This document shows, one piece after another, positions 17,373 to 26,906 of a stretch of DNA of 64,000 nucleotides. The notes under the pieces are model-generated. The model did no database searches and was not told the DNA's origin. It saw nothing but the letters and a program-made list of their open reading frames with translations. The stretch's first letter is position 1. Each line of letters opens with the position of its first letter. This DNA comes from Rickettsiaceae bacterium (GTDB lineage Bacteria > Pseudomonadota > Alphaproteobacteria > Rickettsiales > Rickettsiaceae): the NCBI GenBank assembly GCA_024236375.1, contig JACKKP010000003.1:143174-207173 (forward strand), in the 5' to 3' direction. Made by a program: the position numbers and the translations under genes.

Positions 17373-17632
17373 TTTATTGGTACAAATTTCAATAATTTCT
17401 GCATCAGATGAGTGTTATATTCCTGAGGCAGAGGAGTTTTGCCATTATACCAATCATAAATATCTGCATCAGATGCATCTAATATGTGTTGAAATTGTTT
17501 TAATTCTATTTCATCCATTGTGTCTAAATATTTTTCTGCAAATTTTCTAAGTATAAGATCTGTTTCCTTACAGCCACGGTTTTGACTTTGATATAAATTT
17601 TTTTTTCTTAAAATTGACTGTAGATCTGTCAT
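17369..17632 (-). CDS. sdhE: FAD assembly factor SdhE (succinate dehydrogenase maturation)
   Basis: SdhE assists covalent attachment of FAD to the flavoprotein subunit of succinate dehydrogenase. The 87-residue product has the family size and the invariant RG motif in NRGCKETDLILRKFAEKYL (about residues 18-36), plus the downstream DADIYDWYNGKTPLP stretch typical of the family (DxxLxxWxxG-like). It is coupled to mfd by an ATGA overlap; an sdhE-recG/mfd neighbourhood is frequent in alphaproteobacteria. Confidence 0.9.
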   Translation of the reverse strand: MTDLQSILRKKNLYQSQNRGCKETDLILRKFAEKYLDTMDEIELKQFQHILDASDADIYDWYNGKTPLPQEYNTHLMQKLLKFVPIK

Positions 17633-17767
17633 ATATTATTGATATTGATTGAAAAGAAAATATATTATATTATCATCCCACGTGAAAGAACTATAAAATA
17701 ATTTCTGTAAAAACTTTCAACCTATTATAAAACATAGTTATCACTTGCATCAAGGAAGAAAACTAAT

Positions 17768-19156
17768 ATGACAATACAGCAGGAACAAATAATACAAGAT
17801 ATTAGGCAAATATGGGAAGCTGTAAACAGTAATTTAGTAAAATATTATGGCCAAGATTTATATAAAAACTGGCTAGGTAAATTAGATTTCTTAGAATTGC
17901 AGAATAATAACCATGTTATTTTAGCTGCTCCAAGCGATTTTGTTAAAGATTGGATTAAATCAAATTATTTGAGTGTAATTTTTAATTTTTTTCATTCTTA
18001 TGATCCTAATATAACTTATATAGATATTATAACTCGTAAAACTGATAAACATTCTGAACAATTTAGAATTGAGCAGAATTTCAGTAAAGACAACCATTCT
18101 CAAAAACTTGAAAGTGAAAACAGCCTAAATACTGAATATTTAGATAAAAGATTTACTTTTGATAATTTTGTAGTAGGTCCTCCAAATCAACTCGCTTATG
18201 CAGCCGCTATGGCAGTAGCAGAATCCGACTCAGCAGTGACAAAGTCTAATCCTTTATTTTTATATGGTGGAGTCGGCCTTGGAAAAACACATTTAATGCA
18301 TGCAATTTCCTGGCATATTCACTTAAAGCGTCCTCAAAGAAAGGTATTGTATATATCTGCCGAGAAATTTATGTATCGTTTTATTAAAGCGCTACGTGAT
18401 AAAGAAACCATGTCTTTTAAGGAAGAATTTAGGTCTGTTGATGTGTTAATGATTGATGATATTCAATTTATTTGTGGAAAAGAAAATACGCAAGAAGAGT
18501 TTTTTCATACATTTAATGCAATTATTGATAATAATAAGCAAATGGTAATCTCATGTGATAGATCTCCAAGCGATTTAGATAATATTGAAGAACGGATTAA
18601 ATCAAGACTTGGTTGGGGATTAGTAGCAGATGTACATAGTACTACTTATGAACTAAGAGTAGGAATTCTAGAGCTGAAACTGGAAAAAATGAATGTACAA
18701 ATACCAAGAGAAGTAATAGATTTTTTGGCATCGAAAATTACTTCTAATGTACGTGAACTAGAAGGTGCACTAAATAAAGTGATAGCACACTCAACTCTAA
18801 TTGGACGTGAAGTTACACTGGAAAGCACCCAAGAAATATTACGTGATTTACTGCGCTCTAATGAACGAATTGTAACCATCGAGGATATTCAGAAAAAAAT
18901 ATGTAGTAGGTATAATATCAAATTTAGTGATATGTTATCTTCTACAAGATTGCGCTCTATTGCTAGGCCTAGACAAATTGCGATGTACTTAGCAAAAAAT
19001 CTTACATCTAAGAGTTTAGCAGATATTGGCTCAAAATTTTCTAAGAAAGATCATACAACTGTAATGCACGCAATCAAAACAGTGGAAAATTTGATGGCAG
19101 AAGATCCGGAGCTTCGAGAAGAAATTGCTATATTAATTAAAATACTACAAAATTAA
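17768..19156 (+). CDS. dnaA: Chromosomal replication initiator DnaA
   Basis: DnaA binds origin DNA and, with ATP, opens it for replication. The 462-residue protein has the four usual domains: an N-terminal interaction domain, a short linker (about 85-125), an AAA+ core with Walker A GGVGLGKTHLMHA near 167-179 and Walker B VLMIDDIQFI near 230, and a C-terminal DNA-binding domain with the signature SKKDHTTVMHAIKTVENL near 425-442. The start is preceded by AAGGAAGAAAACTAAT, a good Shine-Dalgarno sequence. It is followed directly by dnaN. No cluster of DnaA boxes was seen next to it. Confidence 0.97.
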   Translation: MTIQQEQIIQDIRQIWEAVNSNLVKYYGQDLYKNWLGKLDFLELQNNNHVILAAPSDFVKDWIKSNYLSVIFNFFHSYDPNITYIDIITRKTDKHSEQFRIEQNFSKDNHSQKLESENSLNTEYLDKRFTFDNFVVGPPNQLAYAAAMAVAESDSAVTKSNPLFLYGGVGLGKTHLMHAISWHIHLKRPQRKVLYISAEKFMYRFIKALRDKETMSFKEEFRSVDVLMIDDIQFICGKENTQEEFFHTFNAIIDNNKQMVISCDRSPSDLDNIEERIKSRLGWGLVADVHSTTYELRVGILELKLEKMNVQIPREVIDFLASKITSNVRELEGALNKVIAHSTLIGREVTLESTQEILRDLLRSNERIVTIEDIQKKICSRYNIKFSDMLSSTRLRSIARPRQIAMYLAKNLTSKSLADIGSKFSKKDHTTVMHAIKTVENLMAEDPELREEIAILIKILQN

Positions 19157-19182
19157 ATTACACGTTATCTTTGGAGGAGCCA

Positions 19183-20322
19183 GTGTCCGATACATTAAAT
19201 ATCTTAATTAATACAAAAGAATTTGCATATGCACTTCATTTCGCTGCATCTGTAGTAGAAAAAAGAAATGTTGTATCTGAGCTTAGTAATATCAAACTCA
19301 AAACCAAAGGATCCAAATTAGAAATTGGCGCAACAGATATGGATTTATATCTAAATCAAGAAATCGATGCCAAAATAATGTCAGAGGGTGAAACTACAAT
19401 TTCTGCCCAATTACTAGCCGAAATTATCCGTAAAATCCCTGATGAATATATAGAAATTTTTCAAAGTGATAATCTACAAGAACTTACTATCAAAGGAAGA
19501 AGCTGTAATTTTACACTTCTCACTTTACCAGTGACCAACTTTCCAATTATGGAAGAAATGGAAGCTTCAAACCAGATAAAAGTTCCCTGCCAACAATTAT
19601 TAAGAATTATTGAATCTACCAATTTTTCCATTTCTAATGATGAAACAAGATATAATCTAAATGGACTATATTTACATATCAAGCAAGGTAATTTATATAG
19701 TGCTTCTACTGATGGACATAGACTGTCTATTGCTGCAATCAAGGATATTTCATCTTCTGGAGAAATAGGAGTTATAATTCCTAAAAAAACCATTATAGAA
19801 TTGAATAAGCTTATAAAAGATAGTAAAAATCTTAAATCTGATATTTCTATAGAATTTTCATCTACTAAAATTAGATTTGAATGTAATGATATAGTATTAG
19901 TGTCAAAATTAATTGATGGAAGTTTTCCAGATTATTCTGCTTTTATTCCACAAAATAATCATAATAAATTAATAATATCTACCAAGCAATTAGCTGAGTC
20001 TATAGAACGTATCGCAGTTATAACAGTAGAAAAGTTTAGAGCAATTAAATTTTTTATTACACCTCAGCAGTTAAAACTCAGCGCAACTGGCGAAGCAAGA
20101 GGCGTAGCAACAGAGTCTTTAGAATACACTGATGGAAAAGATTTTGCATATGAAGGAGATGATATTGCAATTGGTTTTAACCCTAAATATTGGAGTGATG
20201 TTTTATCTGCAATTCAAGAACAACATATTCAAGTTTTTTTCAAAGACCCTACAGCACCAGTATTAATCAAATCCTATTCAGATCAATCCTGTGAGTTTGT
20301 AATTATGCCAGTCAAAATATAA
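19183..20322 (+). CDS. dnaN: DNA polymerase III sliding clamp (beta subunit)
   Basis: The clamp is a ring dimer that tethers the replicative polymerase to DNA. I set the start at the GTG at 19183, because it is preceded at close spacing by GGAGGAGCC, an almost perfect ribosome binding site. A TTG 12 bases upstream lies inside that site and is less likely. The 379-residue product has three clamp domains (MSDTLNILINTKEFAYAL start, GLYLHIKQGNLYSASTDGHRLS near 167, C-terminal FVIMPVKI). It follows dnaA by 26 bases. Confidence 0.95.
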   Translation: MSDTLNILINTKEFAYALHFAASVVEKRNVVSELSNIKLKTKGSKLEIGATDMDLYLNQEIDAKIMSEGETTISAQLLAEIIRKIPDEYIEIFQSDNLQELTIKGRSCNFTLLTLPVTNFPIMEEMEASNQIKVPCQQLLRIIESTNFSISNDETRYNLNGLYLHIKQGNLYSASTDGHRLSIAAIKDISSSGEIGVIIPKKTIIELNKLIKDSKNLKSDISIEFSSTKIRFECNDIVLVSKLIDGSFPDYSAFIPQNNHNKLIISTKQLAESIERIAVITVEKFRAIKFFITPQQLKLSATGEARGVATESLEYTDGKDFAYEGDDIAIGFNPKYWSDVLSAIQEQHIQVFFKDPTAPVLIKSYSDQSCEFVIMPVKI

Positions 20323-20431
20323 TTTGATTACTAATTACTACTTGCCAATTTTAGAGCAAACTTTTGTAATAGATAACCCATATTTTCTTTTAACAAAATC
20401 GTCTTTACTAAAGATTTATATGACTTATATA

Positions 20432-21355
20432 TTATTGCTCGCCCAATAAAATAGGCTCTACTATAATATCATATATAGTATCTTTAGTGTCCTTATCACA
20501 CAAACTCAATAATTCCTGCTGATTTTCTTCTAAAGATTGATATATTGTGTTCATAGTATGCTCTAGTACTGAAAGTAAATATTCTGTATATTCGATTCCT
20601 CCCAATTGTGATATATACCCTTTCAAAAAATATTTTGTGAAACCTATAATTTCTTCTGATTGCTTAGTAGTCACAAGAGAGTTATTAATAAATACTAAGG
20701 GTAAATGAGTAGTTTGAAATAATATGGTACTCAAATCTGAGTCTACACTAGATGGGTTATTTATACTGACATTGATTCCTTCATTATCTATCAAATATAT
20801 TGATTTTCCATCATACAAAATATTATCATCATGTAAATCATTATGAAGTAATTGTGTTTTCAACAACTTAAGATCATTAGTTGATAAGTCTATATTGCCT
20901 TTTTTGTGCATATAAGCTACCGTTTCTCCTAATTTAAAATAACAATTATTTAAATAACTAACATCAAGTTGATTCGTTAAATATTGATCAAATAACTCAG
21001 CAACAGACTGGCCAGGCGCTTTATACATTAACTGATAACTTATTACATTTCCACTATTGTTATATGTAGCTATTACAATAGGTATAATCAGAAAATTTTT
21101 TAATTCTGCAAAATTTTGTTCTATCAATTGTGCGACTTTAAAAATATTGCCGCTATCCTTATTAGTTATTTTGAGTATAAATGATGTATTGTGGTGAGTT
21201 AGTTCGTATAATTTTATAGCATCGTTGTAATTTTTATCTTCTGGGATAATTATTTCTCTTATGGTAAATTGATCTGATATAAAATTGCGTATAGAATTAT
21301 AAATATATTCTATAGAATGTTCGGTGGGTAGTTCTGGAACAGCAAAGTACAACAT
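20432..21355 (-). CDS. Aminoglycoside-phosphotransferase-fold kinase of unknown substrate
   Basis: I do not recognise this gene as a named enzyme. The 307-residue product has the catalytic signature of the APH/choline-kinase fold: LLHNDLHDDNILYDG near residue 170 (catalytic Asp and downstream Asn), followed by SIYLIDNEGINV with an acidic pair that could bind metal, although the usual DxD/DFE aspartate is partly replaced (IDNE). The N-terminal lobe has a possible ATP lysine in FILKITNKDSGNIFK. It has no signal peptide or membrane helix. It sits convergent to dnaN and downstream of rbfA after a 153-base gap, so context gives no function. Small-molecule or sugar kinase is an inference. Confidence 0.6.
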   Translation of the reverse strand: MLYFAVPELPTEHSIEYIYNSIRNFISDQFTIREIIIPEDKNYNDAIKLYELTHHNTSFILKITNKDSGNIFKVAQLIEQNFAELKNFLIIPIVIATYNNSGNVISYQLMYKAPGQSVAELFDQYLTNQLDVSYLNNCYFKLGETVAYMHKKGNIDLSTNDLKLLKTQLLHNDLHDDNILYDGKSIYLIDNEGINVSINNPSSVDSDLSTILFQTTHLPLVFINNSLVTTKQSEEIIGFTKYFLKGYISQLGGIEYTEYLLSVLEHTMNTIYQSLEENQQELLSLCDKDTKDTIYDIIVEPILLGEQ

Positions 21356-21508
21356 TTATCAAAAATTTAAATTATGTTAATAATATCACTCTCTACAAGA
21401 AAATCAAACGCAAATTAACATTACAATTCTCAATCATACTTACCCTGACACGGATAAGCTGAGTTATTTCTACTTTTCACATTTGTAGTGTATTCTGCAA
21501 CGCCAAAT

Positions 21509-21922
21509 CTATTTACAATTTTTTTCTTTTTCCTGTGATTCTTGTTCCACCGCTTTCATGGTATCATAAAATTTATCGAAGAAAAAACGTATTTCTGGGG
21601 AATATCTCAAATTAATTTTTTTCGTTACGTAATCACGAATTACGTATTTAGAATTGTCTAGGGCTGTTGCAATTTGTTCGTGTGCTATATTATTATTTCC
21701 AAAAGGTAAATAGAAACAATTTGCTATTTTCAGGTCAGGACTGATATTAATCTTAGTGATAGTAATACTATAATTAGATAATAATGGGTCTAGTCTTCCA
21801 CTTTTTTGCAAGCATTCTATTAGCACATTATGTATTTCTTGAGAAATTTTTTGTTGCCTAGTAGTTTGCTCTTTTTCCCTAGTTTTTAATTTAAAGTTTT
21901 TGTTGTTCTTTAACAATTTCAA
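21509..21922 (-). CDS. rbfA: Ribosome-binding factor A
   Basis: RbfA binds the immature 30S subunit and helps mature the 5' end of 16S rRNA. The 137-residue product has the KH-like fold pattern: RQQKISQEIHNVLIECL near the N-terminus, SITITKINISPDLKIANCFY in the middle and NLRYSPEIRFFFDKFYDT near the end, the usual RbfA C-terminal motif. The start overlaps the infB end by 32 bases, so the true start could be slightly later. It is the last gene of rimP-nusA-infB-rbfA. Confidence 0.9.
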   Translation of the reverse strand: MKLLKNNKNFKLKTREKEQTTRQQKISQEIHNVLIECLQKSGRLDPLLSNYSITITKINISPDLKIANCFYLPFGNNNIAHEQIATALDNSKYVIRDYVTKKINLRYSPEIRFFFDKFYDTMKAVEQESQEKEKNCK

Positions 21923-24323
21923 ATACCTCTATTTGATCACGTAATTGTACATCATTGAAGTGTTCAAATGCTATACCACATTCATAGCCTTCTCTGACTT
22001 CTTTTACATCTTCTTTAAAACGTTTCAATGTTTTTAATGCACCTTCGTGAATTACAATATTATCACGTAATAATCGAACTCCGGCTCCCCGTTTAATAAC
22101 ACCTTTGGTAACGTAACTACCAGCAATTTTACCAATTTTAGTAATATTAAATACTTCTCTTACCTCAGCGGAACCAATATATACTTCTCTTATAATAGGA
22201 GACAACATACCACTCATAACTGCTTTTACATCATCAATAACATCATAAATAATTGAATAATATCTGATATCCACTTTATTATCATTTGCTATTTGTGACA
22301 CTGAACTATTAGCTCGCACGTTAAATCCTATGATAATTGCTCCTGAAGCTTGCGCTAACATGACATCTGACTCAGTAATTGCACCAACTGCATTATGCAA
22401 TATTTTGACTTTTACTTCATTACTTTCTATTTTTTGTAGGCTAGTATTAATCGCCTCTATAGACCCGTGAGTGTCGCCCTTAATAATCAATGCTAATTGT
22501 TTAATCTTACTATTACCTGAAGCTTTCAAGAACATATCTTCTAGACTAGTTTTAGAAGCAGTAACTTTCAAGTTTTTTGCCTTCCTGACGCGGTAATCTA
22601 TAATATCTCGAGCTTGTTTATCTGTATGCACTACGTTGAATACATCGCCCGCATTAGGAGGCACATCAAAACCATATAATTCTACTGCTAATGAAGGACC
22701 AGCTGATTCAATAGTACGCCCCTTATCATTGCAAATTCTCTTTATACGACCAAAGCTTTTGCCAGCAATGATTAAATCACTTTTTTTCAATATACCTTTT
22801 TGTACAATAACAGTAGTTATAACACCTTTATTTGGATCTACTTTGCTTTCAATGACAACTCCTGCAGCTTGAGCATTATAACTGGTTTTTAAATTTTGCA
22901 TTTCAGCAAGTAGTAATATTGCTTCTTCTAATTTATCCAGATTAAGTTTTTGTTTTGCAGAAACACCTATTACCATTACATCACCCCCATATTCCTCTGG
23001 AAGCAAATTATGTGTAATAAGTTCATTTTTTACTCTTTCAATGTCTGCATCAGGCTTATCTATTTTATTAATTGCTACAATTACTGGTACTTCCGCAGCT
23101 TTAGCATGATTTATTGCTTCGATAGTTTGCGCCTTGATTCCATCATCCGCTGCTACTACTAACACTACTATATCAGTCACTTTGGCACCACGTGTACGCA
23201 TTTCAGTAAAGGCTTCATGACCTGGTGTATCTATGAAAGTGATCATTTTTCCATCACCCATAGTCACCGTATAAGCTCCAATATGCTGAGTAATACCACC
23301 CGCTTCGTTAGAAACAACATCAGTTGATTTTAATGCATCTAATAACGAAGTTTTACCATGATCAACGTGACCCATCACTGTGACTATTGGCGCACGTGGA
23401 CCCAAATCTTGTAAATCCTCTTCAGAATCAATTAGACTATTTTCAATATCTGACTCTTTGTATCTTTTAACTGTATGGCCAAAACTTGTAGCGATAATCT
23501 CTGCCGTATCCGCATCAATTGATTGAGTACTAGTTGCCATAACACCTAATTTCATCAATTCTCTTGTGACATCTGCTGCCCTTTCAGACATTCTATTTGC
23601 AAGCTCGCCGACAGTAATTACTTCAGGAAGTATTACTTCTCGATATATTTTTTCATTGCGATTCTGGTCATGAGAATTCTTTCTTTTTTCCTTTTCTTTT
23701 GCTCTTTTGATAGATGCTAATGAACGTGCGCGCCCTGGGATATCACTAGAATCTTCACTAAGCATATGCAAGATATCTGATTTTTTAAGCTTTTTTTGTT
23801 CTATTACTTTTGGCTTAACAACAACTACTTTTTCTTCATCAGACTTAATTTCTTCCTTAACTGTAGATTGGATTTTTCTAGGGACCTCTTTTTTTGTATT
23901 TGAAATAACTGTTTCATCTGAAAATTTTATATCATCAGTTTTTGTTTGTATTTGTACTTCTAATTGCTTCTTACCTACATCTTCCTGATCAATAATTTTC
24001 TTAGAAGTCCTAGGCATATTTAATTGTGCTATTTTAGATAAAGTACTAACTTCGTGTTCATCCTCATTTGCTTCTTTTTGACGTTGTAACGCCTGGAGAC
24101 GTCTATTAGTATTGTCGCTATCTATCTCAAGTTTCTTGTGGCCCGCATTATGATTTAAAGTAAGCTTGACATTTGATGCAGCCTTTCCTTTATTAACTTC
24201 TACTACTACGCCGGAATTTTTATTAGCTGACAAAATAGAGCGTAATGATCCAGTACCCAGACTTAATTTAGGCGCTCCAAGAGTCAATTTCTTTGTTTTA
24301 TTCTCATTTTCCTGGTCAGTCAT
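21891..24323 (-). CDS. infB: Translation initiation factor IF-2
   Basis: IF-2 is the GTPase that positions initiator tRNA on the ribosome. The 810-residue product has a charged, variable N-terminal region (about 1-300), then the GTPase domain with GHVDHGKTSLLDAL (about 317), DTPGHEAFT (about 363) and NKIDKPDAD (about 417). Elongation-factor-like domains and the C-terminal fMet-tRNA binding domain follow (GYECGIAFEHFNDVQLRDQI near the end). Length is usual for alphaproteobacteria. It is preceded by nusA (58-base gap) and overlaps rbfA. Confidence 0.96.
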   Translation of the reverse strand: MTDQENENKTKKLTLGAPKLSLGTGSLRSILSANKNSGVVVEVNKGKAASNVKLTLNHNAGHKKLEIDSDNTNRRLQALQRQKEANEDEHEVSTLSKIAQLNMPRTSKKIIDQEDVGKKQLEVQIQTKTDDIKFSDETVISNTKKEVPRKIQSTVKEEIKSDEEKVVVVKPKVIEQKKLKKSDILHMLSEDSSDIPGRARSLASIKRAKEKEKRKNSHDQNRNEKIYREVILPEVITVGELANRMSERAADVTRELMKLGVMATSTQSIDADTAEIIATSFGHTVKRYKESDIENSLIDSEEDLQDLGPRAPIVTVMGHVDHGKTSLLDALKSTDVVSNEAGGITQHIGAYTVTMGDGKMITFIDTPGHEAFTEMRTRGAKVTDIVVLVVAADDGIKAQTIEAINHAKAAEVPVIVAINKIDKPDADIERVKNELITHNLLPEEYGGDVMVIGVSAKQKLNLDKLEEAILLLAEMQNLKTSYNAQAAGVVIESKVDPNKGVITTVIVQKGILKKSDLIIAGKSFGRIKRICNDKGRTIESAGPSLAVELYGFDVPPNAGDVFNVVHTDKQARDIIDYRVRKAKNLKVTASKTSLEDMFLKASGNSKIKQLALIIKGDTHGSIEAINTSLQKIESNEVKVKILHNAVGAITESDVMLAQASGAIIIGFNVRANSSVSQIANDNKVDIRYYSIIYDVIDDVKAVMSGMLSPIIREVYIGSAEVREVFNITKIGKIAGSYVTKGVIKRGAGVRLLRDNIVIHEGALKTLKRFKEDVKEVREGYECGIAFEHFNDVQLRDQIEVFEIVKEQQKL

Positions 24324-24381
24324 TCACTCTACTTGTTTTTAGTTAATTCAATTAATAATTGTAAGTTAATTAGAGATATCA

Positions 24382-25881
24382 TTAATTTACAGATTTTATT
24401 GCTTCCTTAGTTCTATTAATTAGAATTTCTACTTCAGATCTTGGCATAATAGTTTCTGGTACTACAGAAATAAATTCTTCTACTGTTACTTCTGCTAAAT
24501 CTTCCAAAGTTTTGATCCCAAACTCAGCAACTTTTAGTATATATTCTGGTGGTAATTCCAAATTATCTAATAATTCTTGCTCTACTCCTAATTTTTCTAG
24601 ATCGTCAATAATTTTTTCATTTTGTTGCTGTAAATATTCCAAAGCACGCTGCTGTAAATCAGAGGCTAGTTGATCGTCAAAACCTTCTATAGAACTTAAC
24701 ATATTAATATCAGCATAAGCTATCTGTTCAATTGTGTTATATCCTTCAGCAGATAATAATTGTGCCATAACTTCATCCACATATAAATTATCCACAAATA
24801 ATTTTGTAGTATTGATAAATTCTTCATTACGACGCTTTGAAGCTTGGTCCTCTGTCATAACATCAATGGTCCAACCAATTAATTTTGAAGCCAGACGTAC
24901 ATTTTGTCCTCTTCTTCCTATTGCTAAACTTAACTGTCCTTCATGGACAATAGTTTCTAATTTTCTTTTTTGCTCATTAAAAACTATCTTACTGATGGTG
25001 GCAGGAGTCATCGCATTAATTGCAAACTGGATAATATTCTTATCCCAATTAATCACGTCAATTTTTTCTCCACATAACTGCTCAGTAATTGATTTAACTC
25101 TACTACCTCGTACCCCGACGCAACAACCAACCGCGTCAATCGAAATATCTGGTGCATATACAGCAACTTTTGCTTTTGAACCAGGTTCTCTTGCAATAGC
25201 TTTAATTTCTATTATTCCATCATAAATTTCTGGCACTTCTGTTTCAAATAATTTTTTCAAAAATAGATCATCTGTACGCGATAGAAAGATTTGAGATCCT
25301 TTCAATTCTTTTCGAACGTCCTGAACATAGGCTTTTACCCTGGAACCTACATCATATCTTTCACCACGTATCTGCTGACTACGGTGTAAAATTGCCTCTG
25401 CCCTACCAACATCCACTATAACATTGCCTGCCTCAACTCTTTTTACTACACCATTAAGTATATCCCCTTTTCTGTCTTTATATATTTCATATTGACTTTC
25501 TCTTTCACTTTCGTGTACTTTTTGTACAATAACTTGTTTTGCAGTTTGAGCTGCTACTCTACCAAGATCAATAGGAGGCAATGGTTCTAATATCTCTTCA
25601 CCTATTTTAGCATCAGATTTTATACATAAAGCATCTTCTAAAAGAATCTCTTTAGAATGATTTTCTAATTCTTGCACTACTGTTCTAACTCTAATTAGTT
25701 TTATTTTCCCAGTATTATTATCAATTTGTGCTATGATATTATGATCGAGACCATATTTTCTTCTTGCCGCAGTCTGCACCGCCTGCTCCATAGCTTCAAT
25801 TAATTTTGCCTTCGGAATACTGCGCTCTCTAGATACCGAATCAATAATTTGAAGAATCTCCGCTTTGCCAAAATTATCCAT
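24382..25881 (-). CDS. nusA: Transcription termination/antitermination protein NusA
   Basis: NusA binds RNA polymerase and nascent RNA and modulates pausing, termination and antitermination. The 499-residue product shows an N-terminal polymerase-binding domain (about 1-130), an S1 domain (GDILNGVVKRVEAGNVIVDVG near 135), two KH domains (SLAIGRRGQNVRLASKL near 318) and C-terminal helical acidic repeats (about 360-499), which occur in proteobacteria. It lies 18 bases after rimP. Confidence 0.96.
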   Translation of the reverse strand: MDNFGKAEILQIIDSVSRERSIPKAKLIEAMEQAVQTAARRKYGLDHNIIAQIDNNTGKIKLIRVRTVVQELENHSKEILLEDALCIKSDAKIGEEILEPLPPIDLGRVAAQTAKQVIVQKVHESERESQYEIYKDRKGDILNGVVKRVEAGNVIVDVGRAEAILHRSQQIRGERYDVGSRVKAYVQDVRKELKGSQIFLSRTDDLFLKKLFETEVPEIYDGIIEIKAIAREPGSKAKVAVYAPDISIDAVGCCVGVRGSRVKSITEQLCGEKIDVINWDKNIIQFAINAMTPATISKIVFNEQKRKLETIVHEGQLSLAIGRRGQNVRLASKLIGWTIDVMTEDQASKRRNEEFINTTKLFVDNLYVDEVMAQLLSAEGYNTIEQIAYADINMLSSIEGFDDQLASDLQQRALEYLQQQNEKIIDDLEKLGVEQELLDNLELPPEYILKVAEFGIKTLEDLAEVTVEEFISVVPETIMPRSEVEILINRTKEAIKSVN

Positions 25882-25899
25882 ATTTAAACTCTTAAAATG

Positions 25900-26382
25900 T
25901 TATTTTTTCTTATTTAATAATTCTTTGAACATATCATCACTCATCACCAGCTTACCTGATTTGATATTAGCAAAAGGAAACTTCAATATCTCATTGTTTA
26001 TTTCCATGTAAATTTCGTCGCCTTGAATACCTTTCAAACGTCCACGGAAAGACAATTTTTCATTCATACTTTGTTTCAGACGGATTTTGCCTTCCCGCTC
26101 AGCAAATTTCTGGTAATCATTTAATTTCACTAAAGGTCTCTCAGCCCCAGCCGATGATACCTCTAAAAAATATTTACCCTCAATAACATCTTCTACATCT
26201 AAAATAGCAGAAATATTATTACTTGCTATTTTACAATCATTTAAGCTGATTTTGCCTCCATCTTGTCTGTCCAAAATAATCTCAACAGTTTTTATACTAG
26301 AACCATTTACTAGGACCCTGACTAAATCAAATCCTAGATCATTTAAACTTGCTTCTATTAATTGTGTAATTTTTTCTTCCAT
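25900..26382 (-). CDS. rimP: Ribosome maturation factor RimP
   Basis: RimP takes part in 30S subunit assembly. The 160-residue product has the two-domain RimP pattern: an N-terminal alpha/beta domain with LIEASLNDLGFDLVRVLV and VEIILDRQDGGKISLNDC, the conserved YFLEVSSAGAERPLVKLNDY motif near residue 86-105 (the LEVSSPG-type signature, here with Ala in place of Pro), and a C-terminal SH3-like barrel. It is the first gene of the rimP-nusA-infB-rbfA operon. Confidence 0.92.
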   Translation of the reverse strand: MEEKITQLIEASLNDLGFDLVRVLVNGSSIKTVEIILDRQDGGKISLNDCKIASNNISAILDVEDVIEGKYFLEVSSAGAERPLVKLNDYQKFAEREGKIRLKQSMNEKLSFRGRLKGIQGDEIYMEINNEILKFPFANIKSGKLVMSDDMFKELLNKKK

Positions 26383-26511
26383 TAACTTTTATTATTTGTT
26401 GTAACAACACCAAAATTTTGTTTCTTAAAAATACTAACAATTTTATACAGATATAATATACTCTATTGTTTTGAACTAAAGTTTATAAAACTTTTATGAT
26501 CATAAAATTAC

Positions 26512-26543
26512 AAAAAAAGGCGAGCTAACTCTGAGCTCACCTT
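26512..26543 (-). terminator. Intrinsic terminator for a minus-strand transcript
   Basis: Read on the minus strand, GGTGAGCTC and AGCTCGCC pair around AGAGTT and are followed directly by a run of seven T. This is a typical Rho-independent terminator. No protein gene lies just upstream of it on this strand, which indicates that the 26550-26870 region makes a non-coding transcript. Confidence 0.75.
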
Positions 26544-26680
26544 CAAAATAGCTTATTTATTATAAGACGATAATGATAAACTATTTTCATCTAATTTCAA
26601 GTGTTTATCTATAGAACAATAATTTTTGTATTCAGAAGCTTTATTTATTCTCACCTAGATCTATTTCACATCTTAAAAAT

Positions 26681-26832
26681 GATATATTTGAGGTGGACCG
26701 TGTTAACCGTTGGGTAGTTCTATCCTTAAGAACTCTTATGTATATGGGGGCCCAGTATTAATAATAAGATTCAAATAATCTATCGTATCAGTGACCAGTC
26801 CCGAAGTTTTCTTATACTCCAAAGGAATTATT
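26681..26832 (-). ncRNA. ssrS: Candidate 6S RNA
   Basis: 6S RNA mimics an open promoter and sequesters the housekeeping RNA polymerase. The minus strand here has TTCGGGACTGGTCACTGATA at 26807-26788, resembling the 5' side of the proteobacterial 6S core (CGGG, then CTGA, then CGATA). The 3' side has GGTTAACACGGTCC, which can pair with it (GGACTG with CGGTCC). Outer bases can close the rod, and a small hairpin (AGTTCT/AGAACT) lies in between. A good promoter is upstream and a terminator downstream. Ends are estimates. The call rests on remembered motifs and a hand fold, not a covariance search. Confidence 0.45.
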
Positions 26833-26877
26833 TTACACCCTGACGCGTTAAACAGCCCTTAAATTTAATATATAATA

Positions 26878-26906
26878 ATTTTATAATTATTACAATATAG
26901 ATGCAA
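26878..26906 (-). promoter_or_regulatory. Promoter for the candidate 6S transcript
   Basis: On the minus strand TTGCAT (26906-26901) is separated by 17 bases from TAAAAT (26883-26878), which is close to the sigma-70 consensus. It would start RNA at about 26870, upstream of the folded segment, with no protein gene before the terminator at 26512. Confidence 0.55.

Noticed and set aside
17633..17767. A replication origin just upstream of dnaA
   Set aside because: I looked for repeated DnaA boxes (TTATNCACA) and an AT-rich 13-mer cluster. The 135-base gap is AT-rich but has no good box, and in Rickettsiales the origin is usually not beside dnaA.
24734..25225. A 163-codon plus-strand frame opposite nusA
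   Set aside because: It lies wholly within nusA and shows no family features or start signal; nusA motifs are intact in the other strand.
26541..26870. tmRNA (permuted) or RNase P RNA in the long non-coding gap
   Set aside because: No T-loop GGTTCGA pair, no alanine-type tag reading frame and no RNase P GAGGAAAGTC motif were found. The 6S-like core and terminator fit better.
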